Notes: generated by a model not told the origin, from the sequence alone. Positions 46,506 to 62,680 are shown, numbered from the stretch's first letter. The stretch is 64,000 nt of DNA from Trichosporon coremiiforme (GCA_039545355.1 BCJJ01000024.1:372001-436000), one strand, 5' to 3'. Numbers and translations: made by a program.

Positions 46506-47115
46506 CCTGCTTCTGGTGACCTATTGTTTGCCAGTTGAGAGTGTGTGTATCGAATGGAAGCCGGGAGGTGTTCACTCCAGTCGGGTTCGATGTGGGGTAA
46601 TGATCCGGGTGGAGGTTGGTGACCGTCGACGAGTCAATTGGTCGCTGGCTGTGCGTTGCTGGTCGGGGAGCAACAAGGTCGAAGGTGAGAGAAGGGAGAC
46701 GCTGGGGTTCGACAGACTAGAAGAGGTGGTCTTATGAGCGATGCGTAAGTCGATGCCCGGCTGGAATGGAAAATACAGATCTCACCGCACCGCAACCGTA
46801 CGACGGAGGTTCGGGGTACGCGCCGTTCTGGCCCATCCGGCTTCCCCACACGGCCTCCACCGACATTCACCGCCCTTCCAGACCAACCATGGGCCATGAC
46901 ATCACACGTGTGTGCGGTGGCCCTCAAGTCCCGAGTAGGCGTTCAGAGGCGTTTGCGGGACCCAGGGTTGCTTGACTATTTATACTCTGTCTTCTGTCTG
47001 CTGCATCCGCTACGTGCTACGATCCTGCGATCCTACGTCCAACGGTCCTACGGAAACTGGATGGGCAAGGGTAGAAAGGTGACCTTTTGGTTGGAAGATC
47101 CACTGGGACGGGGGT
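46506..47115. other. Intergenic region
   Basis: 610 bp between the GNAT gene start and the BTA1 stop, both genes on -. It should carry the GNAT promoter and BTA1 3' end. No gene is seen. Confidence 0.6.
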
Positions 47116-49869
47116 TCAGGCAAGCTTCTCTGCCCGCCAGACTGATCGTCAGCTAATGTCCTCTCTTTGACAGCGCAAAGTCGAAGTTTACTCACAGCTC
47201 GCATACATGTTCACGCGGTCGATGGCCTCGCCGTTCTCGCGAATGTCGATCGGCTCGACCTTGAAGCCGGCGAGCTCGAAACGCTGCCTGTACCACGGGT
47301 ATTTGGCGGCTGAGCGCCAGACGGCATGTCCGCCGACCTTGAGCACGCGACGCATCTCGAGGATCTCAAAGTCGAGCTCGGAGCGGAGGTGCTCGACAGC
47401 CGCCTCGGGCGAGTCGACCGTGGCGTCGAGCGCGGTCGAGCCCGCCGGAGGAAGGGGCGTGGAGGGCGGGATGCGGTCGAACCAGTCCATGCTGTCCATG
47501 ACGATGATCTTGGTGAGGGACTCGTCGCCGAGGCCGCGGAGGACACTGGGGTTAGCTGACGATGAAGCGAACGCAGCGGGTGAAGGGGAGAAACTCACTT
47601 CAGAATCGTGTCCGTGTGCAGCTTGAAGGCGTTGTTGACCTTGGCTTCGCGGAGGGCTTTGAAGCCCTCAGGCTTGAGGTAGGCGGGGCACGAGGAGCGG
47701 ATGTACTTTCCGTTCAGGCAGAGGAAGTAGAAGTAGTTGTCGTCCCGGAGGCGGGCGAGGGAGGGGACAGGGTTAAGGGTAGCCTTGACGAAGTCGGCGA
47801 CGGAGCCGTCCTCGAGGAAGCAGTTCATCTGGTTACGGGGGACGCCGAGGGCGTGCCAGTTGAACGCGGGGTTGCCGAGGAAACCCTTGAGCATGACCTG
47901 ATTCAGGAGGACGGGGCGGAGGCGCTTCTCCCAGATGCGCTCCTGCTCGTCGGTCGAGTTGGCGTAGCAGAGACGCTTGACGTCGCCGCTGACGCCGGCA
48001 ATCCAGAATGCGGCCTGCGCAACGCGGAGTGCAAAGCCAGAGTATCCGCAGAAGTAGAAGTTCTTGCTGAACTGGTCCGCGTGCGTCTTCCAGTAGGCAT
48101 AGGCGTGCGAGGAGAGGAAGGGCGAGAGCTTGGAGGTCAGGATCTCGTCGAAGCGCTCGTGAGCGCCCTCGCCGAAGATCTGCCAGAAGTCGGCGTATTC
48201 GAGCGTCTGGATAGCGGCGAGCTTGAGCTCGAGAATGTGGCCCTGGCAGGGGTTCATGTCGACGGCATGGATGCGCTCACACTTGGCCGCGAGGGCGTAG
48301 TGGAGGACGTTGTCGCCTGCAGACGTGATTGCCAGGACGTGATCGTCCTTGTTGATACCGAGCTTCTGGACGTCGACGGCGGGGTCCTCCCACGTCCAGC
48401 CGTAGATGTGCGTGCGGAACTCCTTGTGGATCTGCTCCTCAAGGTACGGGACACGCCACGCCTTGCGCAGCTGGTAGTGGAAGGGGCTGAGAGGAGCACC
48501 GGCCTCGTACAGAGTCTGCGTGAGCTCGCGGTCATCAACACCGCGCTCGACGTCAACAGCTTTGGCGCGCTCAAGAGCAGCGGGGCCAATGGTGAGGTCA
48601 GGGATAGAGCCCATCTTAGTCGGGCTGTACTGCGGGGAACGGAACGGCGAAGTCGGCGTCATGAGACCGCCCTTGCCCTGGCCGAGGCGGTTGCCCGCCT
48701 CCATCTCGAAGGCGCGAGACGCGTTGGTAGCATCACGCTGGCGCGAACAACCGAGGAAGATGTAGCTGCCTGTCAGCTACGAAGCGAGGGACATCCAGCT
48801 GAAGACTCACTAAGGGATCTGGACGAACCAGGAGTTCAGGAAGTTGTTGCGAGCGTTGTACGTCTTGATCGTGCCCATCTTGTACTCGAGGTAGTCGCGG
48901 CGCGAGCCGTGGAGGTGCACGTTGTCAAACTCGAACCAGCACTCCCAGAACCACTTGGCAAACCAGGACATGCTCTTGGACTGCGTGCCGATAGCGCGCT
49001 CCTTGACGCCCGGGTCACGCGAGGTGTAGAAGTCGACAACACCGAGGAGACCAGACTCGGGGCAGAGCACTTGGTCACAGCGGTCGAGAAGCTGGTAGAA
49101 AGGAGGGATCTGAAAGGTCAGCTGACCGTACAGGCGTATGCAGCGGGACTCACCATGGAAAGAGAGTAGGACAGCGTGATGGCGGTGATGCTGCCGCGGG
49201 GGTCGAGAGTACCGTCCTCCCACTCGGGGAGCACAAAGGTCGAGGCGTCCTGGCACAAGACGTGAACGTTGTTCCAGCCCTTGGCCTTAAACCTCGCCTT
49301 GGCAATCTCAAGGAGGGGCTCGCAGAGGTCAATCAGGTAGACAGCGTCCCAGTACGTTATAGGAAGGTACTCGTCCATCTTCTCAATGTTCCAGCCGGTG
49401 CCGCCGCCAACATCGACCCAGATTCTGGGCTTGCGGGGCGCATCGTGCTTGGCGAGAGGAACGGGCTGAGCCTTCAGGTGAGCCGCCAGGAGGCTCAGCA
49501 TAGTCTCGCGGCCCTTGAGCAGGTGAACGCGGGTCGTGTCGTAGACGGACGCCTGGCCAGCGTAGAACGCGTTGAGGTGATCCTTTTGGTCGCCCCCGCC
49601 CGACTTCTTGGTGAACGGCTTGAAGAAGCAGTTCCACATGAAGATGAGTGGCGTCTTGATCGCAGGAGCAAGTCCGAGAACGATCAGAGACGAGGCGAGA
49701 CTGAAGATCGACCAGCCGAGCATGGCAGGCGACACCTGAACATGCGTCGAGAGCAGTGTCTTCAATGGCCTGGGGGGTCAGCTGAGTAGGTCGGCCGTTG
49801 AGCTCACCTCAGACCGGCGAAGAGTGTACAGCCTGACGCGACGAGCGCGACCTGCTGTATCTTGAGCAT
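47116..49869 (-). CDS. BTA1: Betaine lipid (DGTS) synthase, fused methyltransferase + aminocarboxypropyl-transferase
   Basis: Exons 49869-49808, 49769-49154, 49109-48811, 48765-47599, 47545-47196 and 47141-47116 give 839 residues. An N-terminal hydrophobic region precedes a SAM-dependent methyltransferase domain with motif I WVDVGGGTGWN (about 138-148), the part that trimethylates the head group. The C-terminal part (about 440-839) is the BtaA/DUF3419 domain, including YGWTWEDPAVD, AITSAGDNVLHYAL, HAVDMNPCQGHILELK and the final MDWFDRIP and RRVLKVGGHAVWRS blocks; it transfers the 3-amino-3-carboxypropyl group of SAM to diacylglycerol. Together these make DGTS, a phosphorus-free lipid that replaces phosphatidylcholine when phosphate is scarce in fungi. 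The last exon is only 26 nt and encodes the terminal FWRAEKLA; reading through the donor would end the protein two codons later. Confidence 0.94.
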
Positions 49870-51635
49870 GGCGAGGGGCAGCTGTTGAGGCTAGAGGGGC
49901 AGGCAGTGCAGTGAGCTGAGGAGAGCTCGATTGTTGAAGTTGGTGGGGATCAGGCAGCGAGGACCAGGGGGAGCACGGCTTTAATCAGTAACGATCGGCC
50001 CAAAGTGCCACCTAAGTAGCCGTGCCATATTTCAGACTACTCGGCGCGGCGCGCGCGGCGCACCAGTATGCTGGCATGCTGTGCCTACCCGCGTTGGGCG
50101 CGTCAGGCTGCTGGCGGAGTGCCCTGCATGTAGAGAGCGGTAAAGCCAGTCACGCTGGGAGGCCAAGTATGATTATACAGTCGTTTGGGGACACTAAGAT
50201 AGGCCGGACGAGTTGTTGTTACTAGGAACGTGCGAACGTGTCTGACATATGTGATGGAACATTGAGAACGTGGGTGGCATACATTGCCTCCACGTCGCGG
50301 GCGATCGCCCGCGCAGCCAGTGGAGGTCCTTAGTTGCAATTGCCCGTATGCGCTTAATTCCTGAAAATGAGTGTCGGGGTTATTCCAGTCGACGACGGGC
50401 GCGGCAGGAAATGGAGAGCGCGATGGAAAGAGGTCGTCGATCATCTCCGACAGATAACAACAATCGATCACGTGTCTTCGGAGGTGGTCACAACGAACAA
50501 GCCTTCTCCTTGCTCCTCAAACTTTGCTCTGCATCATCGTCATCTCAGTCTACCAGCGCCTGTCTGCAGCAAGCAATGGCGGCCCATCGGTAGCACAAGG
50601 CTGCGAAATCTATCGGTGGAGGATCGTCAGCGGTCGGCATCCATGCTGGGCAGCTGGCTTAGCACCACCCACGTTTCTCCATGTCGATTAGTGAATTCAC
50701 CCGACCGACGCCAACACAACTGCGAAACCCGGGGCAGTGAGCCCCTTGAGCCTCGTAGTACCTCCCGCAACATTCCTCGAGGTCTTGTGGACGCAACAAA
50801 GCCTCTGGGGAGATTGTAGAGATGGCGACATAACAGAGCACCCAACTCCGATGAACCTCGGCATCATTATTCGATAGGTTGCTGACGGGCCTTGACGGTA
50901 CGTACCAGCCTATGGATGAAGTCAGGAGAGGACTATCAACTTGAGGTACGATAAAGCGCCCTCTTCGCAGCGTGAACGATGCGAATGGGCGGCGGGCTTC
51001 CTCTCTGGCTGATTTCTATCAGGCCATGCCTGATCTAATGACCGATTTCTGACCATCGGCAACTAACGTTCGTCAACAATGATGCTCGCAGGTCCAAACC
51101 AAAGATTCCCCACGAGTGGGCCGTTCAGCCGCCGTTTCAGTCGCTCACAAGGAGTGCCATGTACACTACAGGGCCAAGCCAGTAGAGGACGGCAATGGAG
51201 TGGGAGTAAGACAAGGCAACAGCGATGCCTCCAGTCAACCCAGGGTTCTCTTCATCTTCTCTTCCCGTACCGTACCAAACCATGCAATACAAATACACCT
51301 GGAACACGTTCTGTTAACTATACGATCAGTCTGTTTCACAGGATCATACCTGCATGCAACCATTCCGCGATGTCTGACGTCTTGACGGTCGATGATGAAC
51401 GCTCACGTGACCAGCCTGCGTCAAGGCCATGCGAGATATACGTACGACGCCACCGTACCTCCACCACGCGACCGTTTCTGCTACCCCTGTGCCTGTGGTT
51501 GTATTACAGCGAGTTTAATGACAACAACTCGTCGTCTCACACCCGCCTCACCCTGCCGCCCGTCGTCGCGTCGCCCATGCCGATGCGCGCGTCGTAGAAG
51601 GGGTCCTTATGAAAGTCACTGCGCTGTGATGCTCA
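49870..51635. other. 1.8-kb divergent intergenic region
   Basis: Lies between BTA1 (-) and the coiled-coil gene (+). Open frames such as 51079-51597 show no domain or neighbour-like codon bias. It contains the 18-bp palindrome at 50296-50313. Confidence 0.55.
50296..50313. repeat. 18-bp perfect palindrome
   Basis: CGCGGGCGATCGCCCGCG lies about 430 bp upstream of the BTA1 start. It may be a dimeric factor site or a cruciform. By chance alone roughly 0.25 such palindromes are expected in this window. Confidence 0.8.
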
Positions 51636-54357
51636 ATGATGGCCTCCCAATCCCATGTCTCGGCACCTTCTACGACAAACTCTCAGCCAGCCGGTCCTTC
51701 AAGCACCCCCGGTATCACCAGAGAGTCCTTCCTCCAGCGAGCGAGAGCGGCAGCCCTCAGAGACAAAGGGCGCAGTGGGTCTCCCGCTTTCTCTCGCGCT
51801 CAATACCCCACTGGTTCTCACGATAACGCCGCGGCACAAAAGGTGACTCAACCCGACGATGCGACGACGCACAACGGACAGAGCGCCCACTCCGGCTCTG
51901 CCTCTGCGCCAGCTGCGCCCCAAGACCGCTCCAATCCTCAAGGGGCATCATCCTGGACCGTTGAACAGTCTTCTCATATCGCGGAACACGACCAGGCAGC
52001 ACCTGCCTCTAGCTCTGCAACGACTGTTGTGATGGAATTGAATGAGCTACAGGACTTGAAGGCGGATCAGCGCCATTCCTCGCCTGATTCGGTCGAGTTC
52101 ATTCAGGAGACCGGTCCTACTCACCAACAACAACAACGGCGGCGGCCGCCTCTCGAATCCTCAGCCTCAGCGATGGCGCCCTCTTCTTCTACGAGTCAAC
52201 CGGCACCGGCTGTTGCTCCCCCGTCACTCCACAACTTCGCACAAGATCCACCGAGTGCTGCCATCGATGCCCAGCTCGAACCGGAAACGACTGTTGCTGA
52301 ACCTGAGGCGTCGGGAGCCGCAACTTCTACTGTTGATACGTCCTCGTCTCTCCCTGCTGCAGAGTCATCGGAATTGTCTTCCTCCCAGCCCGCTCTCTTC
52401 GGTGAGCCCTCGCCCTTATTACCCCTCATCCAGTCCTTCCCTCCTGACTGTCGACGGATCGCCATAAGATCGTTTGAGACGCTGCCGGAGGACACCAGGA
52501 GGAAGGTACTCGGCAGTACGGCGATGACGGACAACTTCAAGGCCTACGTCCCAACGAACGTCGTTCCGGTTCAGCAACAACACCAAGTGGCTGCTACTAC
52601 CGCGACGACAACGTCTCAGCCTCCGGCCACAATAACTCCTCAGTCAACCTTCAACCAGTTACCCGACGTGCTTCAACAATCACAAGCTCAGCAAGTGCAG
52701 CAAGTGCAGCTGGCGCAACTTGCGGAACAGCAAGCGCAAGCTACCGCCGCCCCCCACATCTCGAATATCGGAGAGCATGCGCAGCCATCGACCAACTCCG
52801 GAAACTTGCCTCCCGCGGTTGCCCCATCCGTTCAGCAGCCGTCCACGTTCGCCGCGACACAGCAGCAGTCACCAGTCATCCAGCAGGCTACGTCACCGGT
52901 CGCAGCGTTCCAGCAGTCTCCCGGTGTCTCGCATACATCGACACTTCAGTCTCCGTCCCCCGTGATCGTGCAGGCGGCAACGCAACACTATGGTCCAGCC
53001 GTGCCACCCTCGGCGCAACAGGTGCACCAGGCTGGTCTGTTGGCAACGGCTGCCCCCGCGGCAACGTCTGCCGTCAGCTCGGCGCTGGTAAGCATGGGCG
53101 GCATGGAAAACAGGCTTGGGGCGTGGACGCAAGGCCTTTAGTAAGTGCTTCACGTCGGGGATGGGCCCTAATTTGTCCGTGTGTGCTAACTTAGACAGCC
53201 AGGACGTTCGCCAAAATCTAGTTGCGCCCATGGAGGCGGCTTTGAGGGAAGCCGAGCGACAGCGTGACCAGTGGAAATTCGTCGCCGAGAACAACTCAGC
53301 CGCCTTATCGCAGCTGCTTGGCCAGCAAGCAGACCAGCAGTGGCAATCCCGGCTCACTGCTGCCGCCAACGAGCTCCACAAAGTGCGCGACGAGAAGGAG
53401 AAGCTGAATCAGCTCTGCCAGGCGTCTGTACGCGGCTACGGTGCCCAGACGAACCAGCTGCAGATTGCTAAAACAGCCTACCAAGAGCTCGAGCGCAAAT
53501 TCAACGAGAACCGCAAGCACACCTTGACCATCATGAACGGTTTCGAGACTCTGAAGCGGCAAAACGACGACCTCGTACGCCAGAAGCAAGCCTGGGTGCA
53601 GAGTAACGCTGCGGCACAGACCCAGAGCGACGGCGCCGCGCAAGCTCAGGTCATGGCCCCGCAGCAGCAGATCCAACAACTGCAGCAGGATAGGGACGCC
53701 TTTGCTTCCGAGTCGAGCAGCAAGGACGCCAAGGTTGAGGAGCTCGAGAAACGCGTCAAGGAGCTGCAACACGACTGTGAGACAGCCATCAAGGTGATGA
53801 AGACAGAGGCGGACAAGTGGAAGCAGACGGCGGAAAAGTCTGCGGCGCAGGAGGAGCAGGTGCGGCAGGCGGACTCGCGCTCGGCTACGCTTGAAATCAA
53901 GTTGCGTGGGGTTGAGATGAGTTCTCAGGCGAAGATTGCTGAGCTTGAGCGCCGGCTCAAGGCGGGTAATGGGGCAGAGGAGGCCAAGATCGCCGAGCTC
54001 GAGCGCCGGCTGCAGCAATCGGAGCGGATGGCGCAGGCAGACAGGGCGCACGCGGAGAGTAAGGCGCAGGCCGAGCGGCGGGCGCAGCTCAAGACAGTTG
54101 AGCTGGAAAAACAGCTTAAGGAGTCTGTGAGTGAGGTGCAGGATTACAAGCAACAGTTTGAAGCCTTGCGCAGCACGGCTCAGGCTAAGATCGACCAGCA
54201 ACATGCGACGATCAGGAAGCTCCGCGAACGCAACCAGCGCTACAAGGACATCGCAAGGCAGAGTGTGGGCGGGACGGCGTCCCCGGCGCTGAAACGAGCG
54301 GCGGATAACCAGGCGGCCCCCTCTCAGTCTCAGTCGCAGCGCCCCAGACAGGAGTGA
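51636..54357 (+). CDS. Unrecognised Gln/Ser-rich protein with C-terminal coiled coil
   Basis: Exons 51636-53140 and 53199-54357 give 887 residues. The first 500 residues are low complexity (Ser, Ala, Pro, Gln, with several poly-Gln tracts) and probably disordered. They contain one compact hydrophobic segment at about 265-305 (LLPLIQSFPPDCRRIAIRSF, then LPEDTRRKVLG) that could be a small helical fold. From about 505 to 850 the sequence is a long heptad-rich coiled coil with repeated KIAELERRL units, ending in a Ser/Gln tail. Two adjacent ATGs start the frame; either could be used. The layout (disordered Gln-rich half plus coiled coil) suggests a scaffold or assembly factor, but no family is recognised and no function is claimed. 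Confidence 0.82.
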
Positions 54358-54524
54358 CATGCCCACAGCGAATAATAGGTTTATCGTAGGGGATTTAGGT
54401 TTTTGTTGTATCATACTTCGTCCGAGACCTCGTCCCATGTAACCCTTAAGTGACAAACATGCATGCGCCCGTCGGGCGATCGAAACAAACCCTGTGAAAC
54501 AACTCTACAGCCTAAACCCCTTCC

Positions 54525-55799
54525 TTAGTCTCTCTGACACTGCCAGCAGCCGGGCGTGACAGCGCGATGGAGGTAGAACAGCAGCATGTCACCGAAGAGG
54601 TACGTGTTAGGCCCCTTGGCAAAGTGCTGATCGTTATCGTAATAGACATTGTACCCCTCCAGCTTGTCACCCCACGTGAAGAGCCTGACTCCGAGCTCCT
54701 TACCGAGTGCTCTCAGTCCCTGGTCGAGCTGAAAGATGGTCAGGAGGTGGAAATTGTCAACACTGGATCGCAGCTGCCGCGTCCTGAACATGACAGGCGT
54801 CTGCGGCCACATTTCGCGCACCGTCTCAACAAGCCGTCGGACGCGGCCACGGAACCAGGCGAGCTCGTTCCACCAGAACCCATGCGCAGATCCGCGGTCG
54901 ACAGTCTTACTCCGCCCACGCTCGTCGAGGAACTTCTCGTCCCAAAACAAGCTTGACGCAATGACCAAGTCCGGGACCCGTTTCTCGTATCCCAGTTTCT
55001 CCATTTGGGGGAGCATGATCTGCTCCAGGCGCTGTTCGAACGGGAACGGATGCTCCTCGTGGTACGGCCATCCGTCGTCCGAGTCAATCATGCCGAACCT
55101 GCCGTCAGCGATGGTGCCTAAAGGACGCCCAAGGATGCCAAAGGAGGAGTCATGAGAGTAGGGAGGCGAATGGAGCCACACTCACAGGAACCAGTTGGCG
55201 ATGAGCAGATCCAACCCCTCGTGGTAACAGTATCCGCCCGAGTGGCCGCCCCATGATCCCTTGCGGGCACCAATGATCTCGCACAGCTGCTCATTGTTGT
55301 TGCGGTCATGCGAGGAGCCGATCAGGATCACGGTCCTGTTGCGGAGCCACGCCAACTCCTCTGGCGCAGCCCAGTCCTGCCACTCTCCCTCCTTGGCTGG
55401 CTGGGAGCGTTGCAGGAGAGCAGTGTACTGTTGCGGCCCCGCCAGCCAGGCTTCAGCGGGGATCTCGTCACTGTGGGGTAGCTCTGACGAGGGAGGCTGC
55501 GCGTCCCACTCATAGTCGGCTGAGGGGAAGGGGAGCCACCGTGTTTCGTTTTCAGCGCCGCTGGGCGACCAGTGTAACATCCCGGGCTGGCGGAAAGGAT
55601 CGACCTCGCACCACTCGGGACATGGCGCGAGAAGCTCCTTGGCTGAGGTGTAGTATTGCTTTGTGAGAGGTCTGGTGTTAGCGGTGGTACGAAGCGGGAC
55701 TCACTTCTCGCTGAAGACTGCTGCGGCATCGAGAACCACGACGAGACACGGAATCAGCAGGCCGACGCTGAGGGCGTACCGCCATCGCCGTGTCGTCAT
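54525..55799 (-). CDS. Type II membrane protein with SGNH/PC-esterase-like domain
   Basis: Exons 55799-55705, 55671-55186 and 55098-54525 give 384 residues. A short basic N terminus (MTTRRWR) is followed by one membrane anchor (about 8-28), so the rest probably faces the Golgi lumen or cell exterior. The segment NRTVILIGSSHDRNNNEQ (about 143-160) resembles block I of SGNH hydrolases of the PC-esterase/TBL group, with GSS in place of the usual GDS; a DNDQH segment near residue 365 could supply the Asp-His pair. Two NxT glycosylation sequons are visible. Members of this superfamily add or remove acetyl esters on cell-surface glycans, but the activity here is inferred. Intron 2 (87 nt) must end at CTGACGGCAG; using the earlier TTTAG breaks the frame. 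Confidence 0.72.
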
Positions 55800-57179
55800 G
55801 GCGGGCAGGGGGAGTTGGGACATCCAAGCTGGTGTGGACATCGTGTTTTGCGAGTGAAGGGTTGTCGCGTGCATCAGACGTAGCAGCGGTTGAGTTCTTG
55901 AGGTCGCCTTGAGGAATGTCGAGTACGGTCGCGATCACCTATACAGGCAGCCAGTATGTCGACAATGTCGAGCAAAGGGAGCAGACGGCTCCAAGGTTAA
56001 GAAAGATGTGGTCTAGAAGGAAGGTAAAAGGTCGAGGATTTGGGGGTTCGTGAGCGCAGCGGGCGTTGAGTGCGGCACGAACGCTACCGCGCTGACTGGA
56101 AAGTGCGATTAAGACGACAAAAGCAACGCAGCGATAAGATGAGGCAAACACGCGTTGCCCGATAATCGAAGCTGTGAACTCCTCGCCTACCATGCACGGC
56201 CGTAAGTCCCACAGCAGCACGGACGGTTGCAGTAAACCACGGGGGAAAGACGGCAGCCCATGCCTGTATCCTTCCCAGCCTGTTCATCCCCAAGCACCAA
56301 TCGGTGCACCTCCTGGCTGCTGTTCCCTTCCACCTGCCAGGCAAACAGGGATCTATCACGCATCGTGGGTCTCGTGTGCATGCGAAGACTGGCAGCCGCG
56401 GCGGACAGAGCGCAGAGCCGTGATGTAGAGTGCAGAGCTCAGACGGCGATTGCAGTACTGTGGCTGGGGCCGCGGAGCGCCACACTCGCTGTCCTCCTCT
56501 CCAGACCCGAGGATGTCCAGGTATCCAGGGCCAATTCTCCGTCCGCAGACGCCGCAGGAGTCGCGGCCCTTTCTGGCCATTCTTTGCGCCTTCTGCGCGC
56601 TCGGAAGTGCGTGTGGCCCCGAGGAGCTCGCAAGGAACGAAGGCAATGGAGCGGAGACTCTCCGCGCTACTCGGGGCCTGACCCAAATATGCTTCGGACA
56701 TATTGGAGCCTGCAGAGGGATCACTGCGTCTGCTGTTTACTCACTGGCATACCCAGCTTGCTCAAATCTGTAGTTCAACAAGATGACAGACACAGACATT
56801 GCGAAATCATGTAACGAGCATGAGGCTGACCGCCGCCGATGCTAATTACAGGGCGTGCAGGCATGTAGGCACCATGCAGGCCACATGCGCAGCTGCAGTC
56901 GCATGGTCTTTACGCAGTTAATACCAACCGAAGACCCGGCGCTGGTGCGCTAGTAGATGCTAGTGCAGAGATCTGCTGATACCCTGCAATCAAGATCTTG
57001 ACGATCGTCGGCAACGATAGGGTGAGAGCAATAGCGCAGTTCCTATCATGTGAGCAGACGGGATATGGCGAAGCTGAATTATGCATACAGAAAGTACATG
57101 AAGGGGCCCTTAAGTTTGGTATGAAGATGATGATTGTGCAATGATTTTGATTTTGCGTTCTAAAGCATTGCGTGGCTGC
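55800..57179. other. 1.4-kb intergenic region
   Basis: Lies upstream of the SGNH-like gene and downstream of the aminotransferase, both on -. Frames such as 56084-56701 (-) lack any recognisable feature. I see nothing else. Confidence 0.55.
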
Positions 57180-60651
<3,472 letters not shown>

Positions 60652-62559
60652 TCAGAGCCACTGCTGCCAGGCGTAGACCTTGCGCTGCACGTCTGGCTCT
60701 TGCCTGGACGGACTCCCGTGGCTCCTCCTGCTATCGACCCTCGAGCCCTCCCGCCTATGACTGCCATGAGCGCTGCCCATCTCCCTCATCTCCTCGACCC
60801 GATCTCCCATCCGGTCCATCCGTTCCCTCTCCCCCATCCGCGAGTCCATCCTGTCTCCCATCCTTGAGTCCATCCTCGAGTCCATCCGCGAGTCACCGCC
60901 GACGCGGGAACCCTCACGCCCGTGCCCCTCCCGGTGGGAGCCGTATCCATACCGCAAGCTGCCGAGGGAGGACATGCTCATGGCGCTATCTTGCCGGCGT
61001 GGGGCCGGGTCCCCCTTCCACGCAGTTGTTAGGGCCCAGGTATACATGCCCGGAATCATCTGCCAGACGTTGACGGGCATGTGGTGGGGGTCGAAGACGT
61101 TTGCGGATCCCAGCCCGCTGCCGGGAATGTTCATCATGCTCCACGTCCAGTCGCCGACATCCAGGCTCGAAGAACAAGTGTATGCGTCCTCGGCAATGGC
61201 GCCCGCGATGAAGCCAACGAGCGGAGAGACGGAGGAGGGCTGCTTGATTGACTCTCTGATCGTCAAGAGGAGCAGCTTCAGGACCCCGTCACAGGCGTAC
61301 TTGCGTAGGAAGAGCACGAGACGCTTCACCGTCACGAGCGACTCGAGCGTCGTCCCCTCCCCCGGAACGTGGAAGGAGGCATGCACGACAAACTCGAGGT
61401 AGAGGCTGATGATGACAGAGGTCTCGAAGTCTTCCGTCAGGACCAGGCGCTGCTTTCCCGGCGAAGGGGACATTTGGCCGAATTCCCGGAACACTTCGCT
61501 GAAAGGGAGGTTAGCGTTGCTTGTCTCAGTTGTGGCAGTTGGAGAACTCCGACTGGGTCGGGTCGGAGCGCACAATGCCCTCTAGACCGTTACGCCGAGA
61601 GCCAAGTCTGCTTCAATCGCCACCCCGTTCGGCCAAGAGGGTAGAGACACTCACGAGCTGGCATACATGTAATAGCTCGGGACGCGGAACCGGACCCCGT
61701 CCGCGCTGACGAGCTCAAAGTCGCCCTCGGTCCATGCCGGGTCCTGCTTCAGTTCATTCTGCGTTTGACGCGGGTACGCGCACTGCAGGAAGTCTTGGGC
61801 CGAGGATTCGGACGAGTTGTGCGACATGGCGAGCGAGGCGAGCGATTCCGAGTTGCGCAGGGTGGCTGATACAGGGCGCGCTTGGTGGCCGGAGACGTCA
61901 AAGGTGGGTGCTGAAGGAGCTTGCGAAGTTGGGGTGGCTTCCGCTTCTGGGAACGAGGGAGAGGGAGGAGCAGGAGTGACGGGAGCTGGGGCAAGGACTG
62001 CAGGAGCAGAGGGAGCCGGAGTGAGGACAGCAGAGACCGCGCTGTCCGCAGGGAAGACCGCAGCAGTAGGCGTAACGGGCGACGGGGCTCTGGTAGTGTG
62101 GCTCGAAGCAGAGCTCGGCGCCCTCGAGTGTGAGGAGGTCAACGACGGAGCCTGAGACGAAGCCGCAGAGGTTCTAGACCTGGAAGACCTCGAGAAGAAG
62201 CTCGAGACCTGAGAGAGAGCCGATGCTTGTCTTGAGTGCGAGACGCCCCGTGGGACTTCGGAGGTGTACGAGGTCTCAGACGCGGAGACCTGGGACGTGT
62301 GTGACGGCTGGCGGGAGTGTGCTGGAGAGCCGAAGTTTGAAGCGCTCGACGGTCGGCGCAGCCAGCTGCGCGCCTTGGCCTTGAGCCTCAGCGACCCGAG
62401 GCTGGGCAGGTTGGGCGTCCTACTCGAGGTGTATCTTGCGATGTCTGGAGGCCGTCTGTAATGACGGGCTCGGCAACTCTTGCTGCAAAGTAAGGGTGTC
62501 TCTTGAGAGTGGTCACTCGTCGGGATGGCAATCTCGGCGACGGCGTACGTCGTTGACGA
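60652..62559 (-). CDS. BTB/POZ-domain protein with low-complexity flanks (5' end unresolved)
   Basis: The two secure exons are 61498-60652 and a preceding one ending at 61655. Their junction gives YYMYASSEVFREFGQM, and DFELVSADGVRFRVPSYYMY plus the following LTEDFETSVIISLYLEFV and KRLVLFLRKYACDGVLKLLL are typical of a fungal BTB fold. BTB proteins mediate dimerisation and often act as CUL3 adaptors or transcription cofactors; the role here is unknown. Upstream of the BTB fold the frame is Ser/Pro/Ala-rich and open to 62559 without an ATG, so a short first exon must lie further up. Candidate starts are ATG at 62680 or 62666, and a donor near 62550 joined to an acceptor near 62482 would keep frame. 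The C terminus has RMDSRMDSRMGDRMDSRMGE-type repeats. Confidence 0.75.
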
Positions 62560-62680
62560 TCAGACAGGCGACGGGACGACGATCCTCGGCGTAGCGTAGG
62601 GCGCAGACGGGGGCGATCTTGCCAGAACCAGCAAACAGCAACAGCGATGGACCAACGAGACAACATCGCAACTCTTCCAT

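Noticed and set aside
47562..49169. 535-codon open frame on + opposite BTA1
   Set aside because: It is antisense to a well-supported gene and arises from the strong G/C third-position bias; its sequence is Val/Glu/Leu-rich mirror coding without domains.
53305..54456. 383-codon open frame on - opposite the coiled-coil gene
   Set aside because: Leu/Arg-rich mirror of a Glu/Lys/Gln coiled coil; no independent support.
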